NCBI RefSeq assembly: GCF_002077135.1
Contig: NZ_LDOS01000001.1
Span: forward strand, 914,001 to 978,000
Length of the DNA: 64,000 bases
Direction: 5' to 3'
Source of the DNA: Metallibacterium scheffleri
Lineage (GTDB): Bacteria > Pseudomonadota > Gammaproteobacteria > Xanthomonadales > Rhodanobacteraceae
Part shown: piece by piece, positions 55,051-63,122 of the stretch
How positions within the stretch are numbered: the stretch's first letter is position 1
Layout: every line of letters starts with the position of its first letter
The notes under the pieces: model-generated
What the model was told of the DNA's origin: nothing
The model's input: only the letters and a program-made list of their open reading frames with translations
Database searches by the model: none
Made by a program: the position numbers and the translations under genes

Positions 55051-56139
55051 ATGAGCGCGCAACCCAATGTCGGCATGCAGCCGGTACAGTTCGAAAACCC
55101 GATGGGCGTCGACGGTTTCGAGTTCGTCGAGTTCGCGGCACCCGATGCGGCCATGCTGCATGCGCTGTTCCCCAGGCTCGGCTTCAGCGCCGTCGCGCGC
55201 CATCGGCGCAAGCGCGTGACGCTGTACCGCCAGGGCGATTGCAATTTTCTGGTCAACGAGGAGCCCGGCTCCTTCGCCATGGGCTTCGCGCGTCAGCACG
55301 GGCCCTGCGCCAGTGGCTTCGCCATCCGCTTCAGCAAACCCGCCCCTTGGGTGCGGACGCAGGCGCTGGGCCACGGCGGTGAGGCCATCGGCGCGCTCGA
55401 GCACACCAAGGCCGTCGACACGCCGGTGATCAAGGGCATCGGCGGCTGCATGCTGTACTTGATCGACCGGTACGGCGCCAAGGGCAGCTGCTATGAAGCC
55501 GAATTCGAATATCTGCCGGGCGTCGAGCGCAACCCCAGGGGTTATGGCCTCACCTTCATCGACCACCTCACCCACAATCTGCGTTTCGGCCACATGGAGC
55601 AGTGGTCGCAGTACTACGAACGCCTGTTCAACTTTCGCGAGATCCGCTATTTCGACATCAAGGGCGCGAAGACCGGGCTGGTGTCCAAGGCGATGACCGC
55701 GCCGGACGGCATGGTGCGCATCCCGCTCAACGAGTCGTCCGACCCGAAAAGCCAGATCAATGAATACATCGACGAATACAAGGGCGAAGGCATCCAGCAC
55801 ATCGCCTGCTTCACCGATGACATCCACGCCACGGTCGAGGCCATGCGCAGCGCCGGCGTCGAATTCCTCGACACGCCCGACGCCTACTACGAGGTGATCG
55901 ACCGGCGCATCCCTGGTCACCGCGAAGACGTGCCGCGCATGGCGCGCAACAAGATCCTGATCGACGCCGATCAGGAAACACATCGCAAGCTGCTGCTGCA
56001 GATCTTCACGCAGAACTGCATCGGCCCGATCTTCTTCGAGATCATCCAGCGCAAGGGCAACCTCGGCTTCGGCGAGGGCAATTTCCAAGCGTTGTTCGAG
56101 TCGATCGAACGCGAACAGATCAAGCGCGGGGTGTTGTGA
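55051..56139 (+). CDS. hppD: 4-Hydroxyphenylpyruvate dioxygenase
   Basis: A 362-residue iron enzyme that turns 4-hydroxyphenylpyruvate into homogentisate. The ATG at 55051 follows GAGGAGA at 55039-55045. The three iron ligands are in [18 protein letters not shown] (His), [13 protein letters not shown] (His) and [20 protein letters not shown] (Glu). Length matches the bacterial form. It opens the tyrosine-degradation operon with hmgA 35 bases on. Confidence 0.97.
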   Translation: MSAQPNVGMQPVQFENPMGVDGFEFVEFAAPDAAMLHALFPRLGFSAVARHRRKRVTLYRQGDCNFLVNEEPGSFAMGFARQHGPCASGFAIRFSKPAPWVRTQALGHGGEAIGALEHTKAVDTPVIKGIGGCMLYLIDRYGAKGSCYEAEFEYLPGVERNPRGYGLTFIDHLTHNLRFGHMEQWSQYYERLFNFREIRYFDIKGAKTGLVSKAMTAPDGMVRIPLNESSDPKSQINEYIDEYKGEGIQHIACFTDDIHATVEAMRSAGVEFLDTPDAYYEVIDRRIPGHREDVPRMARNKILIDADQETHRKLLLQIFTQNCIGPIFFEIIQRKGNLGFGEGNFQALFESIEREQIKRGVL

Positions 56140-56173
56140 GGACCGGCCGCGCCGCACGCCGGACGCAAGCACG

Positions 56174-57508
56174 ATGAGCCACCATCAAGATCTCCGCATG
56201 ACCGACACGCTGCAATACCAATCGGGTTTCGGCAACGAATTCGCCAGCGAGGCGCTGCCCGGCGCGCTGCCGCAGGGACAGAACTCGCCGCAACAGGTGC
56301 CTTATGGCCTGTACGCCGAGCAGTTTTCGGCCACGGCCTTCACCGCGCCGCGGCATTTGAACCGGCGCTCGTGGCTGTACCGCATCCGCCCCGGGGCCAT
56401 GCACCAGCCCTTCACGCTGCTGCCCGAATCACGCTGGCGCAACCGTTTCGACGAGCAGCCAGCCACCCCCAACCCGCTGCGCTGGGATCCGTTCCCGCTG
56501 GCGGCCACGGCGACCGATTTCATCGACGGACTGTTCACCGTGGGCGGCAACGGCGGACCCGCGGCGCAAACCGGCGTGGGCATCCATGTGTACGCCTGCA
56601 ACCGGCCGATGCACAGTCGCTATGTGTACGCCGCCGACGCCGAACTGCTGATCGTGCCGCAGCTGGGACGGCTGCGCGTCGCCACCGAGCTGGGCGTGCT
56701 GGAGATCGCCCCGCTGGAAATCGCGCTGATCCCGCGCGGCCTGCGTTTCGCCGTCACGCCGCTGGATGGCGACGCGCGCGGTTATGTGGCCGAAAACTTC
56801 GGCGCGCCGATGCGCCTGCCCGAGCTGGGTCCGATCGGCGCGAACGCGCTGGCTAACGCGCGCGACTTCCTTGCACCGGTGGCGGCCTACGAGGACCGCG
56901 AGGGCGAGTTCGAGCTGATCGCCAGGTTCCAGGGTCGTCTGTGGCGCGCCGCCATCGACCACTCGCCGCTTGACGTGGTGGCCTGGCACGGCAATGCCGT
57001 GCCGGTGAAATACGACCTGGCGCGCTTCAATACCATCGGCTCGATCAGCTACGACCATCCCGACCCGTCGATCTTCACTGTGCTGACCGCGCCGAGCGAC
57101 ACGCCAGGCACGGCCAACATGGATTTCGCCATCTTCCCGCCGCGCTGGCTGGTGGCCGAGCATACCTTCCGCCCGCCATGGTTCCACCGCAACGTGGCCA
57201 GCGAGTTCATGGGCCTGATCCAGGGCGAGTACGACGCCAAGGGCGCCGGCGCCGGCGGCTTCAGCCCGGGCGGTGCCAGTCTGCACAACTGCATGAGCGG
57301 GCATGGCCCCGATGCCGCCGCGCACGCCAGGGCCGTGGCGCTGGATACCACGCGACCGCAGCATCTGACCGGGGCCATGGCATTCATGTTCGAGACACGC
57401 GCGGTCATCCATCCCACCGCACAGGCGCTGGCGCTGCCCGGGCTGCAAGCCGATTACTGGCGCTGCTGGCAGGGTCTGGCCCGACACTTCGATCCCACGC
57501 GCCGCTGA
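56174..57508 (+). CDS. hmgA: Homogentisate 1,2-dioxygenase
   Basis: A 444-residue cupin-type ring-cleaving enzyme; an ATG at 56198 ([20 protein letters not shown]) is an equally good start. Landmarks are [27 protein letters not shown], the iron region [20 protein letters not shown] and [20 protein letters not shown]. It opens homogentisate to maleylacetoacetate. Confidence 0.97.
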   Translation: MSHHQDLRMTDTLQYQSGFGNEFASEALPGALPQGQNSPQQVPYGLYAEQFSATAFTAPRHLNRRSWLYRIRPGAMHQPFTLLPESRWRNRFDEQPATPNPLRWDPFPLAATATDFIDGLFTVGGNGGPAAQTGVGIHVYACNRPMHSRYVYAADAELLIVPQLGRLRVATELGVLEIAPLEIALIPRGLRFAVTPLDGDARGYVAENFGAPMRLPELGPIGANALANARDFLAPVAAYEDREGEFELIARFQGRLWRAAIDHSPLDVVAWHGNAVPVKYDLARFNTIGSISYDHPDPSIFTVLTAPSDTPGTANMDFAIFPPRWLVAEHTFRPPWFHRNVASEFMGLIQGEYDAKGAGAGGFSPGGASLHNCMSGHGPDAAAHARAVALDTTRPQHLTGAMAFMFETRAVIHPTAQALALPGLQADYWRCWQGLARHFDPTRR

Positions 57509-57536
57509 GTGCCCGCCCAGGCATGACGGAGAACGC

Positions 57537-58535
57537 ATGAAGCTTGCATCCCTCAAACAAGGCGGCCGCGACGGTACGCTGATCGTGGTTGCGCGCGACT
57601 TGTCGTGCGCGCTGCGTGCCGATGGCATCGCGCCGACCCTGCAAGCGGCGCTGGACGACTGGCAGCGCATCGCGCCGCGCCTCAACGCGCTGGCCGAATC
57701 ATTGCAGGCCGGCAGCGCCGCATGCAGCTTTGCGCTGGATTTCACCGCATTGGCCGCGCCGCTGCCGCGTGCGTATGAGTTTGTCGACGGCAGCGCCTAC
57801 CTGCCGCACGTCGAGCGCGTGCGCAAGGCGCGCGGCGCCGAGGTGCCGGCCAGCTTCTACACCGATCCGCTGATGTACCAGGCCACCAGTGCCGGCTTTT
57901 ACGGCCCGCGCGATCCGGTGCTGGCGGCCAGCGAGGACTGGGGCATCGACATGGAAGCCGAGGTGATCGTGGTCACCGACGACGTGCCGATGGGGGTGAC
58001 GCAGGCGCAGGCGTCCGCGCACATCCAGCTGGTTGGTCTGGTCAACGATGTCAGCCTGCGCAATCTGATTCCGTCCGAGCTGGCCAAGGGCTTCGGCTTT
58101 CTGCAATCCAAGCCGCGCTCGGCGCTGTCGCCGGTGCTGGTCACGCCCGATGAACTGGGCGCGGCATGGCATGGCGACAAACTGCACCTGCCGATGCGCA
58201 CCTGGATCAACGGCCAGTGGTTCGGTGCCGCCGAGTGCGGTGAGGACATGCAATTCAGTTTTGCCCAGCTGATCGCGCACGCAGCGAAAACGCGCCCGCT
58301 GGCGGCCGGAACGATCATCGGCTCGGGCACCATCGCCAACCATGACACCGCGCGCGGTGCCTCCTGCCTGGCCGAGCAGCGCACGGTGGAAACCCTGCGC
58401 GATGGCCGGCCATCGACGCCGTTCCTGAAATTCGACGACAGCGTTCGCATCGAGATCACGGACGCGCAGGGGCACAGCCTGTTCGGCGCCATCGAGCAGC
58501 GCATCGCACGCGCGCCGGTGTCGCCATGCTGCTGA
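57537..58535 (+). CDS. Fumarylacetoacetate hydrolase family protein
   Basis: A 332-residue member of the short bacterial FAH group. The metal site is seen in YGPRDPVLAASEDWGIDMEA followed by EVIVVTDDVPMG, and the C-terminal core in IGSGTIANHDTARGASCLAE and LKFDDSVRIEITDAQG. It would split fumarylacetoacetate to fumarate and acetoacetate, the last pathway step. It follows hmgA by 28 bases. The intermediate isomerase gene maiA is not beside it in this window. Confidence 0.93.
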   Translation: MKLASLKQGGRDGTLIVVARDLSCALRADGIAPTLQAALDDWQRIAPRLNALAESLQAGSAACSFALDFTALAAPLPRAYEFVDGSAYLPHVERVRKARGAEVPASFYTDPLMYQATSAGFYGPRDPVLAASEDWGIDMEAEVIVVTDDVPMGVTQAQASAHIQLVGLVNDVSLRNLIPSELAKGFGFLQSKPRSALSPVLVTPDELGAAWHGDKLHLPMRTWINGQWFGAAECGEDMQFSFAQLIAHAAKTRPLAAGTIIGSGTIANHDTARGASCLAEQRTVETLRDGRPSTPFLKFDDSVRIEITDAQGHSLFGAIEQRIARAPVSPCC

Positions 58536-58601
58536 TCGCAAGCATCTGCATCTGGCGGACCGCGCCATTGCGGCGCAGCCCGCCGTCCGCACAGCGATGC
58601 A

Positions 58602-59132
58602 TCAAACCGCGATACCCGGCGGCTGCGTCTGCGGCGCGCGCGACGCCGGCGGCGCAGTGTGCGGCGCCGGCACGATGATCACTGCCGTTGGCAGCAGCGG
58701 GCTGAACAGCGGCATCGGTCCGATGGCCTGCCCGTAGGCAACCGGAATCAGTCCGCGCGGCATCAGCAGCAAGGGCTGCAGCTGACGCGCCGACAGCATC
58801 TGCAGCGGCATCAGCATCTGCCGGTTCATGCTGGTTTCGATGGCCTGCATCTGCGCCATCTGCGCCTGCATGGCGCGCATCTGCTGCAAGGCCCAGGTGG
58901 GCATCGCCGCGTCGCCGTTGCTGCGTTCGATCACGATGCTGTCATTGCCCTGCGGACTGCGCCAGCTCCAGGTGTGCACCTGCACCGGGCCTGCGGCCGT
59001 GTGTTCAACCCGCACGGTTTCATGCATGGGCAGGCTTCTGCCATCGAAATGCACCAGCAGCGGCTGCGCGGCCAGCGCGATGGCGGGGATGCACGCGCCC
59101 GCCGCCAGCAACCAGAAATGAGTCTTGCGCAT
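58602..59132 (-). CDS. Exported Gln/Met-rich protein of unknown function
   Basis: 176 residues from the ATG at 59132, preceded by GGAGGTTCCC. A signal peptide (MRKTHFWLLAAGACIPAIAL, cut near ALA-AQP) is followed by a beta-type region (VRVEHTAAGPVQVHTWSWRS) and then a helix packed with Met and Gln (MRAMQAQMAQMQAIETSMNR), and a Pro-rich C terminus. No family recognised. It stands alone between the tyrosine operon and hemN, transcribed away from hemN. Start and export are well supported; function is unknown. Confidence 0.7.
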   Translation of the reverse strand: MRKTHFWLLAAGACIPAIALAAQPLLVHFDGRSLPMHETVRVEHTAAGPVQVHTWSWRSPQGNDSIVIERSNGDAAMPTWALQQMRAMQAQMAQMQAIETSMNRQMLMPLQMLSARQLQPLLLMPRGLIPVAYGQAIGPMPLFSPLLPTAVIIVPAPHTAPPASRAPQTQPPGIAV

Positions 59133-59261
59133 GGGAACCTCCTCGGTGGACATGGGCATGACGCCCGGATTGGCCGGTGGGACCCTGGCGGAGAGGAATT
59201 TGTTCCATACCATGCCGCCGCGATTCATGAATCAGTGAAGTTGTGTCGGCATTCCGCGAAT

Positions 59262-59275
59262 CTGATCCAGATCAA
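59262..59275 (+). promoter_or_regulatory. FNR/Anr box upstream of hemN
   Basis: CTGAT-CCAG-ATCAA matches the FNR consensus TTGAT-N4-ATCAA at nine of ten positions. It lies 34 bases before the hemN start. Control of an oxygen-independent enzyme by an FNR-type activator is expected. Confidence 0.75.
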
Positions 59276-59309
59276 GACCTGCGCGCGGCGGCCGCGGCAG
59301 ACTGCGGCC

Positions 59310-60710
59310 ATGACCCTGCATGCACCCCAGGCACCGTGCTTCGACGCCGAGCTGATCCGGCGCTACGACGTGGTCGGACCGCGCTACACCAGCTACCCGA
59401 CCGCGCCGCAGTTCCACGCCGATTTCGGCGAGGCCGCGCTGCGCGCCGAGGCGCACGCCAGCAACGACGACCCGATCCCGCGCGATCTGTCGGTATACGT
59501 GCACGTGCCGTTCTGCCTGAGCCCGTGCTTCTACTGCGGCTGCACGCGCCTGATCACGCGCGATCACGCCAAGGGCGAGCAGTACCTGCAGCACCTGTAT
59601 GCCGAGATCGAGCGTACCGCGCCCTTGTTCGACCGCGACCGCAGCGTGGTGCAACTGCACTTCGGCGGCGGCACGCCCAATTTTCTCGATGCGCGGCAGA
59701 TGCAGGACCTGCTGCAGGTCCTGGGCCGGCACTTCAACCTCAGCCAGGCCGCCAGCCGCGAGTTCGGCATCGAGCTGGACCCGCGCAGCGCCGACCCGGA
59801 TTACGTGCGCGCACTGGCGGCGCTGGGTTTCAACCGGCTCTCGGTGGGCATCCAGGACTTCGACCCGGCGGTGCAGGCCGCGGTCAACCGCGTGCAGAGC
59901 GTGCAGGACACCGCCGCGTTGCTGCAGGCCGCGCGTGCGGCCGGCTTCCGCTCGACCAGCGTGGACCTGATCTACGGCCTGCCGCTGCAGACGCCGGCGC
60001 GTTTCGCGCACACGCTGGAGCAGGTCATCGCGCTGGCGCCGGACCGCATCGCCGCCTACAGCTACGCGCACCTGCCGCAGCTGTTCAAGGCGCAGCGCCG
60101 GATCGACGCCAGCCAGTTGCCTGATGCCGCGAGCAAGCTGGCGCTGCTGGGCCTGACCGTGGACCGGCTCACCGCGGCCGGCTATGTGTACATCGGCATG
60201 GACCACTTCGCGCGGCCGCTGGACGAGCTGGCACGGGCGCAGCGCGCGGGCACGCTGCAGCGCAATTTCCAGGGTTACTCGACGCACGCCGAGTGCGACA
60301 TCATCGGTCTGGGCATGAGCTCGATCAGCCGCGTGGGCAATGCCTATTACCAGAACGCCAAGGACCTCCCGGGCTATTACGCGGCGCTGGAGGCCGGGCG
60401 CCTGCCGGTGGCGCGCGGGCTGGTGCTGAGCGCGGACGACCGCCTGCGGCGCGAGCTGATCAACGCGCTGATGTGCCAGGGCGAGATCGACATCGACGCC
60501 TTTGGCGCGCGCCACGGCATCGACTTCCGGAGCTACTTCGCCGACGCGCTGGACGCGCTGCGGGCGTTCGCGGACGACGGCCTGGTGCAGTGGCAGGGCG
60601 CGCGCCTGCGCATCAGCGCGCGCGGCCGCCTGCTGACGCGCCAGGTGGCGATGCGCTTCGATGCCTACCTCGGCACCGCGCAGAACGCGCGCTACTCGCG
60701 CGCCATCTGA
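59310..60710 (+). CDS. hemN: Oxygen-independent coproporphyrinogen III oxidase
   Basis: A 466-residue radical SAM enzyme of heme synthesis. From the ATG at 59310 it begins MTLHAPQAPCFDAELIRRYD and reaches GPRYTSYPTAPQFH at the family position. The cluster motif is SVYVHVPFCLSPCFYCGCTR (CxxxCxxC and the following Cys). LHFGGGTPNF, ELDPRSADPDYVRAL, GFNRLSVGIQDFDPAVQAAV and AGFRSTSVDLIYGLPLQT are all conserved. It replaces HemF when oxygen is low, which fits the FNR box upstream. Confidence 0.96.
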   Translation: MTLHAPQAPCFDAELIRRYDVVGPRYTSYPTAPQFHADFGEAALRAEAHASNDDPIPRDLSVYVHVPFCLSPCFYCGCTRLITRDHAKGEQYLQHLYAEIERTAPLFDRDRSVVQLHFGGGTPNFLDARQMQDLLQVLGRHFNLSQAASREFGIELDPRSADPDYVRALAALGFNRLSVGIQDFDPAVQAAVNRVQSVQDTAALLQAARAAGFRSTSVDLIYGLPLQTPARFAHTLEQVIALAPDRIAAYSYAHLPQLFKAQRRIDASQLPDAASKLALLGLTVDRLTAAGYVYIGMDHFARPLDELARAQRAGTLQRNFQGYSTHAECDIIGLGMSSISRVGNAYYQNAKDLPGYYAALEAGRLPVARGLVLSADDRLRRELINALMCQGEIDIDAFGARHGIDFRSYFADALDALRAFADDGLVQWQGARLRISARGRLLTRQVAMRFDAYLGTAQNARYSRAI

Positions 60711-61005
60711 TGATCAGTTTGCAAAACCGGGTGTCCTGCCGCAGTTTGCAAACCAACGGGCGCGGCAGAGACACGCCACTTTCGTCGCAGCAAGCACGTG
60801 CGTGCTCGTCGCGGCGGCACGTTGACAGCTACGCATCCTGCTCCGCTGTCAAAGCCCTGCCTGCACCATCCATGGCGCCGGTGGGCATGGCGCGCGCCTG
60901 CAGGATCTTCCCGCAGCGTCGCAGATTCGAGTGGACCCGGCACGGCATCACCGGGTCTGATGAGACCCTGCCACTCATTCCGTTGTGCCTTGACGAATCA
61001 CCACC
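60711..61005. other. hemN-SDR spacer with repeat copy A and a dyad
   Basis: 295 bases without a supported gene. It holds one copy of a 43-44 base imperfect direct repeat (60736-60779; see separate entries) and a perfect dyad GGGTCT-GATG-AGACCC at 60953-60968, 38 bases before the SDR start. The dyad might be an operator or hairpin. Base composition drops toward the SDR gene. Confidence 0.45.
60736..60779 (+). repeat. Flanking direct repeat, copy A
   Basis: Begins CTGCCGCAGTTTGCA, identical to copy B at 62368-62382, then continues with the shared CGGG, CGGC, GAG and CGCCAC blocks in the same order and nearly the same spacing. About 32 of 44 positions agree. With copy B it brackets the SDR and HiPIP genes. 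Confidence 0.55.
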
Positions 61006-61803
61006 ATGACCCAACGCACCAAGCTGAAAATCGATTATCAGGGCTTGCTCGGATACAAACCGCGCGCGGATCTGCTTGCCGGACGCGTGATCCTGGTCAC
61101 GGGTGCAGCCGATGGCATTGGTCGCGCCGTCGCGCTGGCTTATGCCGCGCACGGGGCCCGGCTGATCCTTCTTGACTGGAATCGCAAGGCGCTGGATCAC
61201 GTGCATGATGAAATCGGCAACCTCGGATTTGCCGAGCCGGTTCTGTGCCCGATCGATTTTTCCGGTGTGACCATCGATGGCCTGCGCGATGTCGTGCGGC
61301 TTGTCGAGGAGCGTTTTGGTGCATTGGATGGCCTGCTCAACAACGCATCCTGGATTGGTGCGCTGAGCCCCTTCGAGCACTACGCACCGAAGACCTGGCT
61401 CAAGGTCATGAACATCAACCTCGCCGCGCCGTTTTTTCTTACCCAATGGTGCATGCCGGTGTTGCGCAAGGCGGCCGATCCGGTCATCGGCTTTTCACTG
61501 CACGCAACGAGTCGCGCCTACTGGGGTGGATTCGCCATGGCCAAGGCGGGTCAGGAAGCGCTGCTGCATGTTCTGGCCGAGGAATATCACCAGCAAAGTT
61601 CGCAACCCGTGCGCATGTTTGGCATTGACACCGGCCCGGTAATGACCGCGGGACGTCGACAGCACTACCCCGGCGAAGCCCAGGGGACGCACCCCGCGCC
61701 CGAAAGCGTGACCGGCCCGTATCTGTACGCCATGGGCCCGGACGCGGCCGGACAGAGCCCGCTCGTGTTGCGCCAGGGACTGACCAGTTCAGGCGCCACA
61801 TAA
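61006..61803 (+). CDS. SDR-family protein (YciK-like) lacking the catalytic Tyr
   Basis: A 265-residue short-chain dehydrogenase/reductase fold. The NAD(P) motif TGAADGIGR is at 32-40, LLNNASWIGALSPFE at 110-124, and the region GGFAMAKAGQEALLHVLAEE aligns with YciK WGAYAASK. At the YxxxK position there is Phe176 with Lys180 kept; Ser164 is at the usual Ser place. Loss of the general-acid Tyr argues for a weak or non-catalytic protein. GC at third positions is lower than in neighbours. It runs toward the HiPIP gene with a shared terminator. Function is not known. Confidence 0.85.
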   Translation: MTQRTKLKIDYQGLLGYKPRADLLAGRVILVTGAADGIGRAVALAYAAHGARLILLDWNRKALDHVHDEIGNLGFAEPVLCPIDFSGVTIDGLRDVVRLVEERFGALDGLLNNASWIGALSPFEHYAPKTWLKVMNINLAAPFFLTQWCMPVLRKAADPVIGFSLHATSRAYWGGFAMAKAGQEALLHVLAEEYHQQSSQPVRMFGIDTGPVMTAGRRQHYPGEAQGTHPAPESVTGPYLYAMGPDAAGQSPLVLRQGLTSSGAT

Positions 61804-61805
61804 TG

Positions 61806-61831
61806 CGAAAGCCGACTTGCGCCGGCTTTCG
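61806..61831. terminator. Bidirectional terminator between SDR and HiPIP genes
   Basis: CGAAAGCCG (61806-61814) and CGGCTTTCG (61823-61831) form a perfect nine-base stem with an eight-base loop, three bases after the SDR stop. AT-rich sequence follows (TATTATTTCCGTAATTTATTTC), so it can serve the SDR transcript and, on the other strand, the HiPIP gene ending at 61864. Confidence 0.7.
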
Positions 61832-61863
61832 TGATTGAGGAACGGGCGTATTATTTCCGTAAT

Positions 61864-62205
61864 TTATTTCTTCATTTTGTGGGCTGAACACCACCCTTTG
61901 ACGTGCACGTCATTGCCCGGAAACAACTGGCATGGCCCCCATTGCTCGGCTGCGGTGCCCTGATAAAACGCGCAGTCGCCGCAGTACTGGTTGATCTTGT
62001 GGTTGGGGAATTTGGCCTGATCGGCCTGTGCCGTATTGTCGACATAACCAAGTGCCTGCGCTTGCGGAGCGCTCGGGCTGAGATGCGGCAAACCCGCTGC
62101 CGCAGCGCGCTTGGGCATGGCAGCAAACACCACGGCCGCGGCCGCGGTGCCTGCAGCGATCTTCAGGAAATGGCGACGCGATTCATCATTTTCATGTTGC
62201 GACAT
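61864..62205 (-). CDS. High-potential iron-sulfur protein (HiPIP)
   Basis: 113 residues from the ATG at 62205, preceded by GGAGG. A twin-arginine signal (ESRRHFLKIAAGTAAAAVVF, cleavage near AAA-AGLP) sends a folded protein to the periplasm. The four [4Fe-4S] ligands are Cys75, Cys78, Cys92 and Cys106 in YCGDCAFYQG, GPCQLFPG and KGWCSAHK. The spacing fits HiPIP. It carries electrons to terminal oxidases, reductases or reaction centres. A perfect FNR box lies 77 bases upstream, implying low-oxygen expression. Confidence 0.95.
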   Translation of the reverse strand: MSQHENDESRRHFLKIAAGTAAAAVVFAAMPKRAAAAGLPHLSPSAPQAQALGYVDNTAQADQAKFPNHKINQYCGDCAFYQGTAAEQWGPCQLFPGNDVHVKGWCSAHKMKK

Positions 62206-62281
62206 TGACAACCTCCATCGATGGCGATTATTGCCGGTTGGACACAGCGACTACACTACGCCCGATCCCGTTACGAACGTC

Positions 62282-62295
62282 TTGATCCGGATCAA
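62282..62295 (-). promoter_or_regulatory. Perfect FNR/Anr box upstream of the HiPIP gene
   Basis: TTGAT-CCGG-ATCAA is an exact consensus FNR site, palindromic. Its centre is 83 bases before the HiPIP ATG, allowing a class II promoter start near 62247 with a leader of about 42 bases. It indicates anaerobic activation of this electron carrier. Confidence 0.85.
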
Positions 62296-62367
62296 GCCAG
62301 GATCTCCATTTTGCACATATTCAGCGATTTGCCGGCACGCAGGTCGACGTTCGCAACCAGGCTGATT

Positions 62368-62410
62368 CTGCCGCAGTTTGCATGAAGCGGGTACGGCGGA
62401 GTGGCGCCAC
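62368..62410 (+). repeat. Flanking direct repeat, copy B
   Basis: CTGCCGCAGTTTGCA followed by CGGG, CGGC, GAG and CGCCAC blocks as in copy A, 1.63 kb away in the same orientation. The pair encloses the SDR and HiPIP genes. No transposase or integrase is present, so the origin is open. Confidence 0.55.
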
Positions 62411-62505
62411 CCTGGTCACGCCAAAACCGGGCGGTTTCGTCGCGCCGGTGCCTGCATGTGGCGAAGCCGTGCGCAGTCCGCGTATGGATCGACTGGGCGC
62501 TCGCG

Positions 62506-63042
62506 TCAACTGGTGGCGAGGTAACGATCCTTCAACTGCACGTAGTGTTGCGCCGAGTAGGCCAGTTGCTCCAGTTCGCGCGCCGCAAGCTTGCGTGCAA
62601 ACCGCGCGGGGTTGCCCAGCCACAGCTCGCCCGCGCCGATGCGCTTGCCCGGCGCCACCAGCGCGCCGGCTCCGACCATCGCACCGCGCCCGACCACGGC
62701 GCCATCGAGCACGGTGGCGTGCATGCCGATCAGGCACAGATCCTCGATGGTGCAGGCGTGCAGGATCGCGCCATGGCCGACGGTAACATCGCTGCCGATG
62801 ATCAGCGGCGCGCCGCCCGGCGTGTACGGGCCATCGTGGGTCACGTGCAGCACCGCGCCGTCCTGGATATTGCTGCGCGCGCCGATGCGGATGTAGTTGA
62901 CATCGCCGCGCGCCACCGCGGCCGGCCAGAACGACACGTCCTCGCCCAGCTCCACATCGCCGATCACGCAGGCGCCCGCATCGATGTAGCAGCGCGCACC
63001 GAGACGCGGAGCGGTACCGGCAAACGGACGCAAATTGGTCAT
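62506..63042 (-). CDS. Gamma-carbonic anhydrase-like hexapeptide protein (YrdA type)
   Basis: A 178-residue left-handed beta-helix protein from the ATG at 63042 (MTNLRPFAGTAPRLGARCYI). Hexapeptide repeats run through ARGDVNYIRIGARSNIQDGA, and metal ligands are suggested by VLHVTHDG, TVGHGAILHACTIED and LIGMHATVLDGA (three His). The C-terminal helix is ARELEQLAYSAQHYVQLKDR. It is close to E. coli YrdA; carbonic anhydrase activity is often weak in this group. It is divergent from an aldehyde dehydrogenase gene. Confidence 0.9.
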   Translation of the reverse strand: MTNLRPFAGTAPRLGARCYIDAGACVIGDVELGEDVSFWPAAVARGDVNYIRIGARSNIQDGAVLHVTHDGPYTPGGAPLIIGSDVTVGHGAILHACTIEDLCLIGMHATVLDGAVVGRGAMVGAGALVAPGKRIGAGELWLGNPARFARKLAARELEQLAYSAQHYVQLKDRYLATS

Positions 63043-63122
63043 CACGACACCACCACTCCAGGCCGCGCAGCGTGCGCGAGGCGCGTATTCTGGCGCATCG
63101 GCCACGATCCGCGGAGCCACCG

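Larger units (their letters stand above)
62206..62505. other. Spacer upstream of HiPIP with repeat copy B
   Basis: 300 bases between the HiPIP start and the gamma-carbonic-anhydrase-like stop. It holds the FNR box and direct repeat copy B, given separately. The remaining 95 bases show no gene or clear hairpin. Confidence 0.45.
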
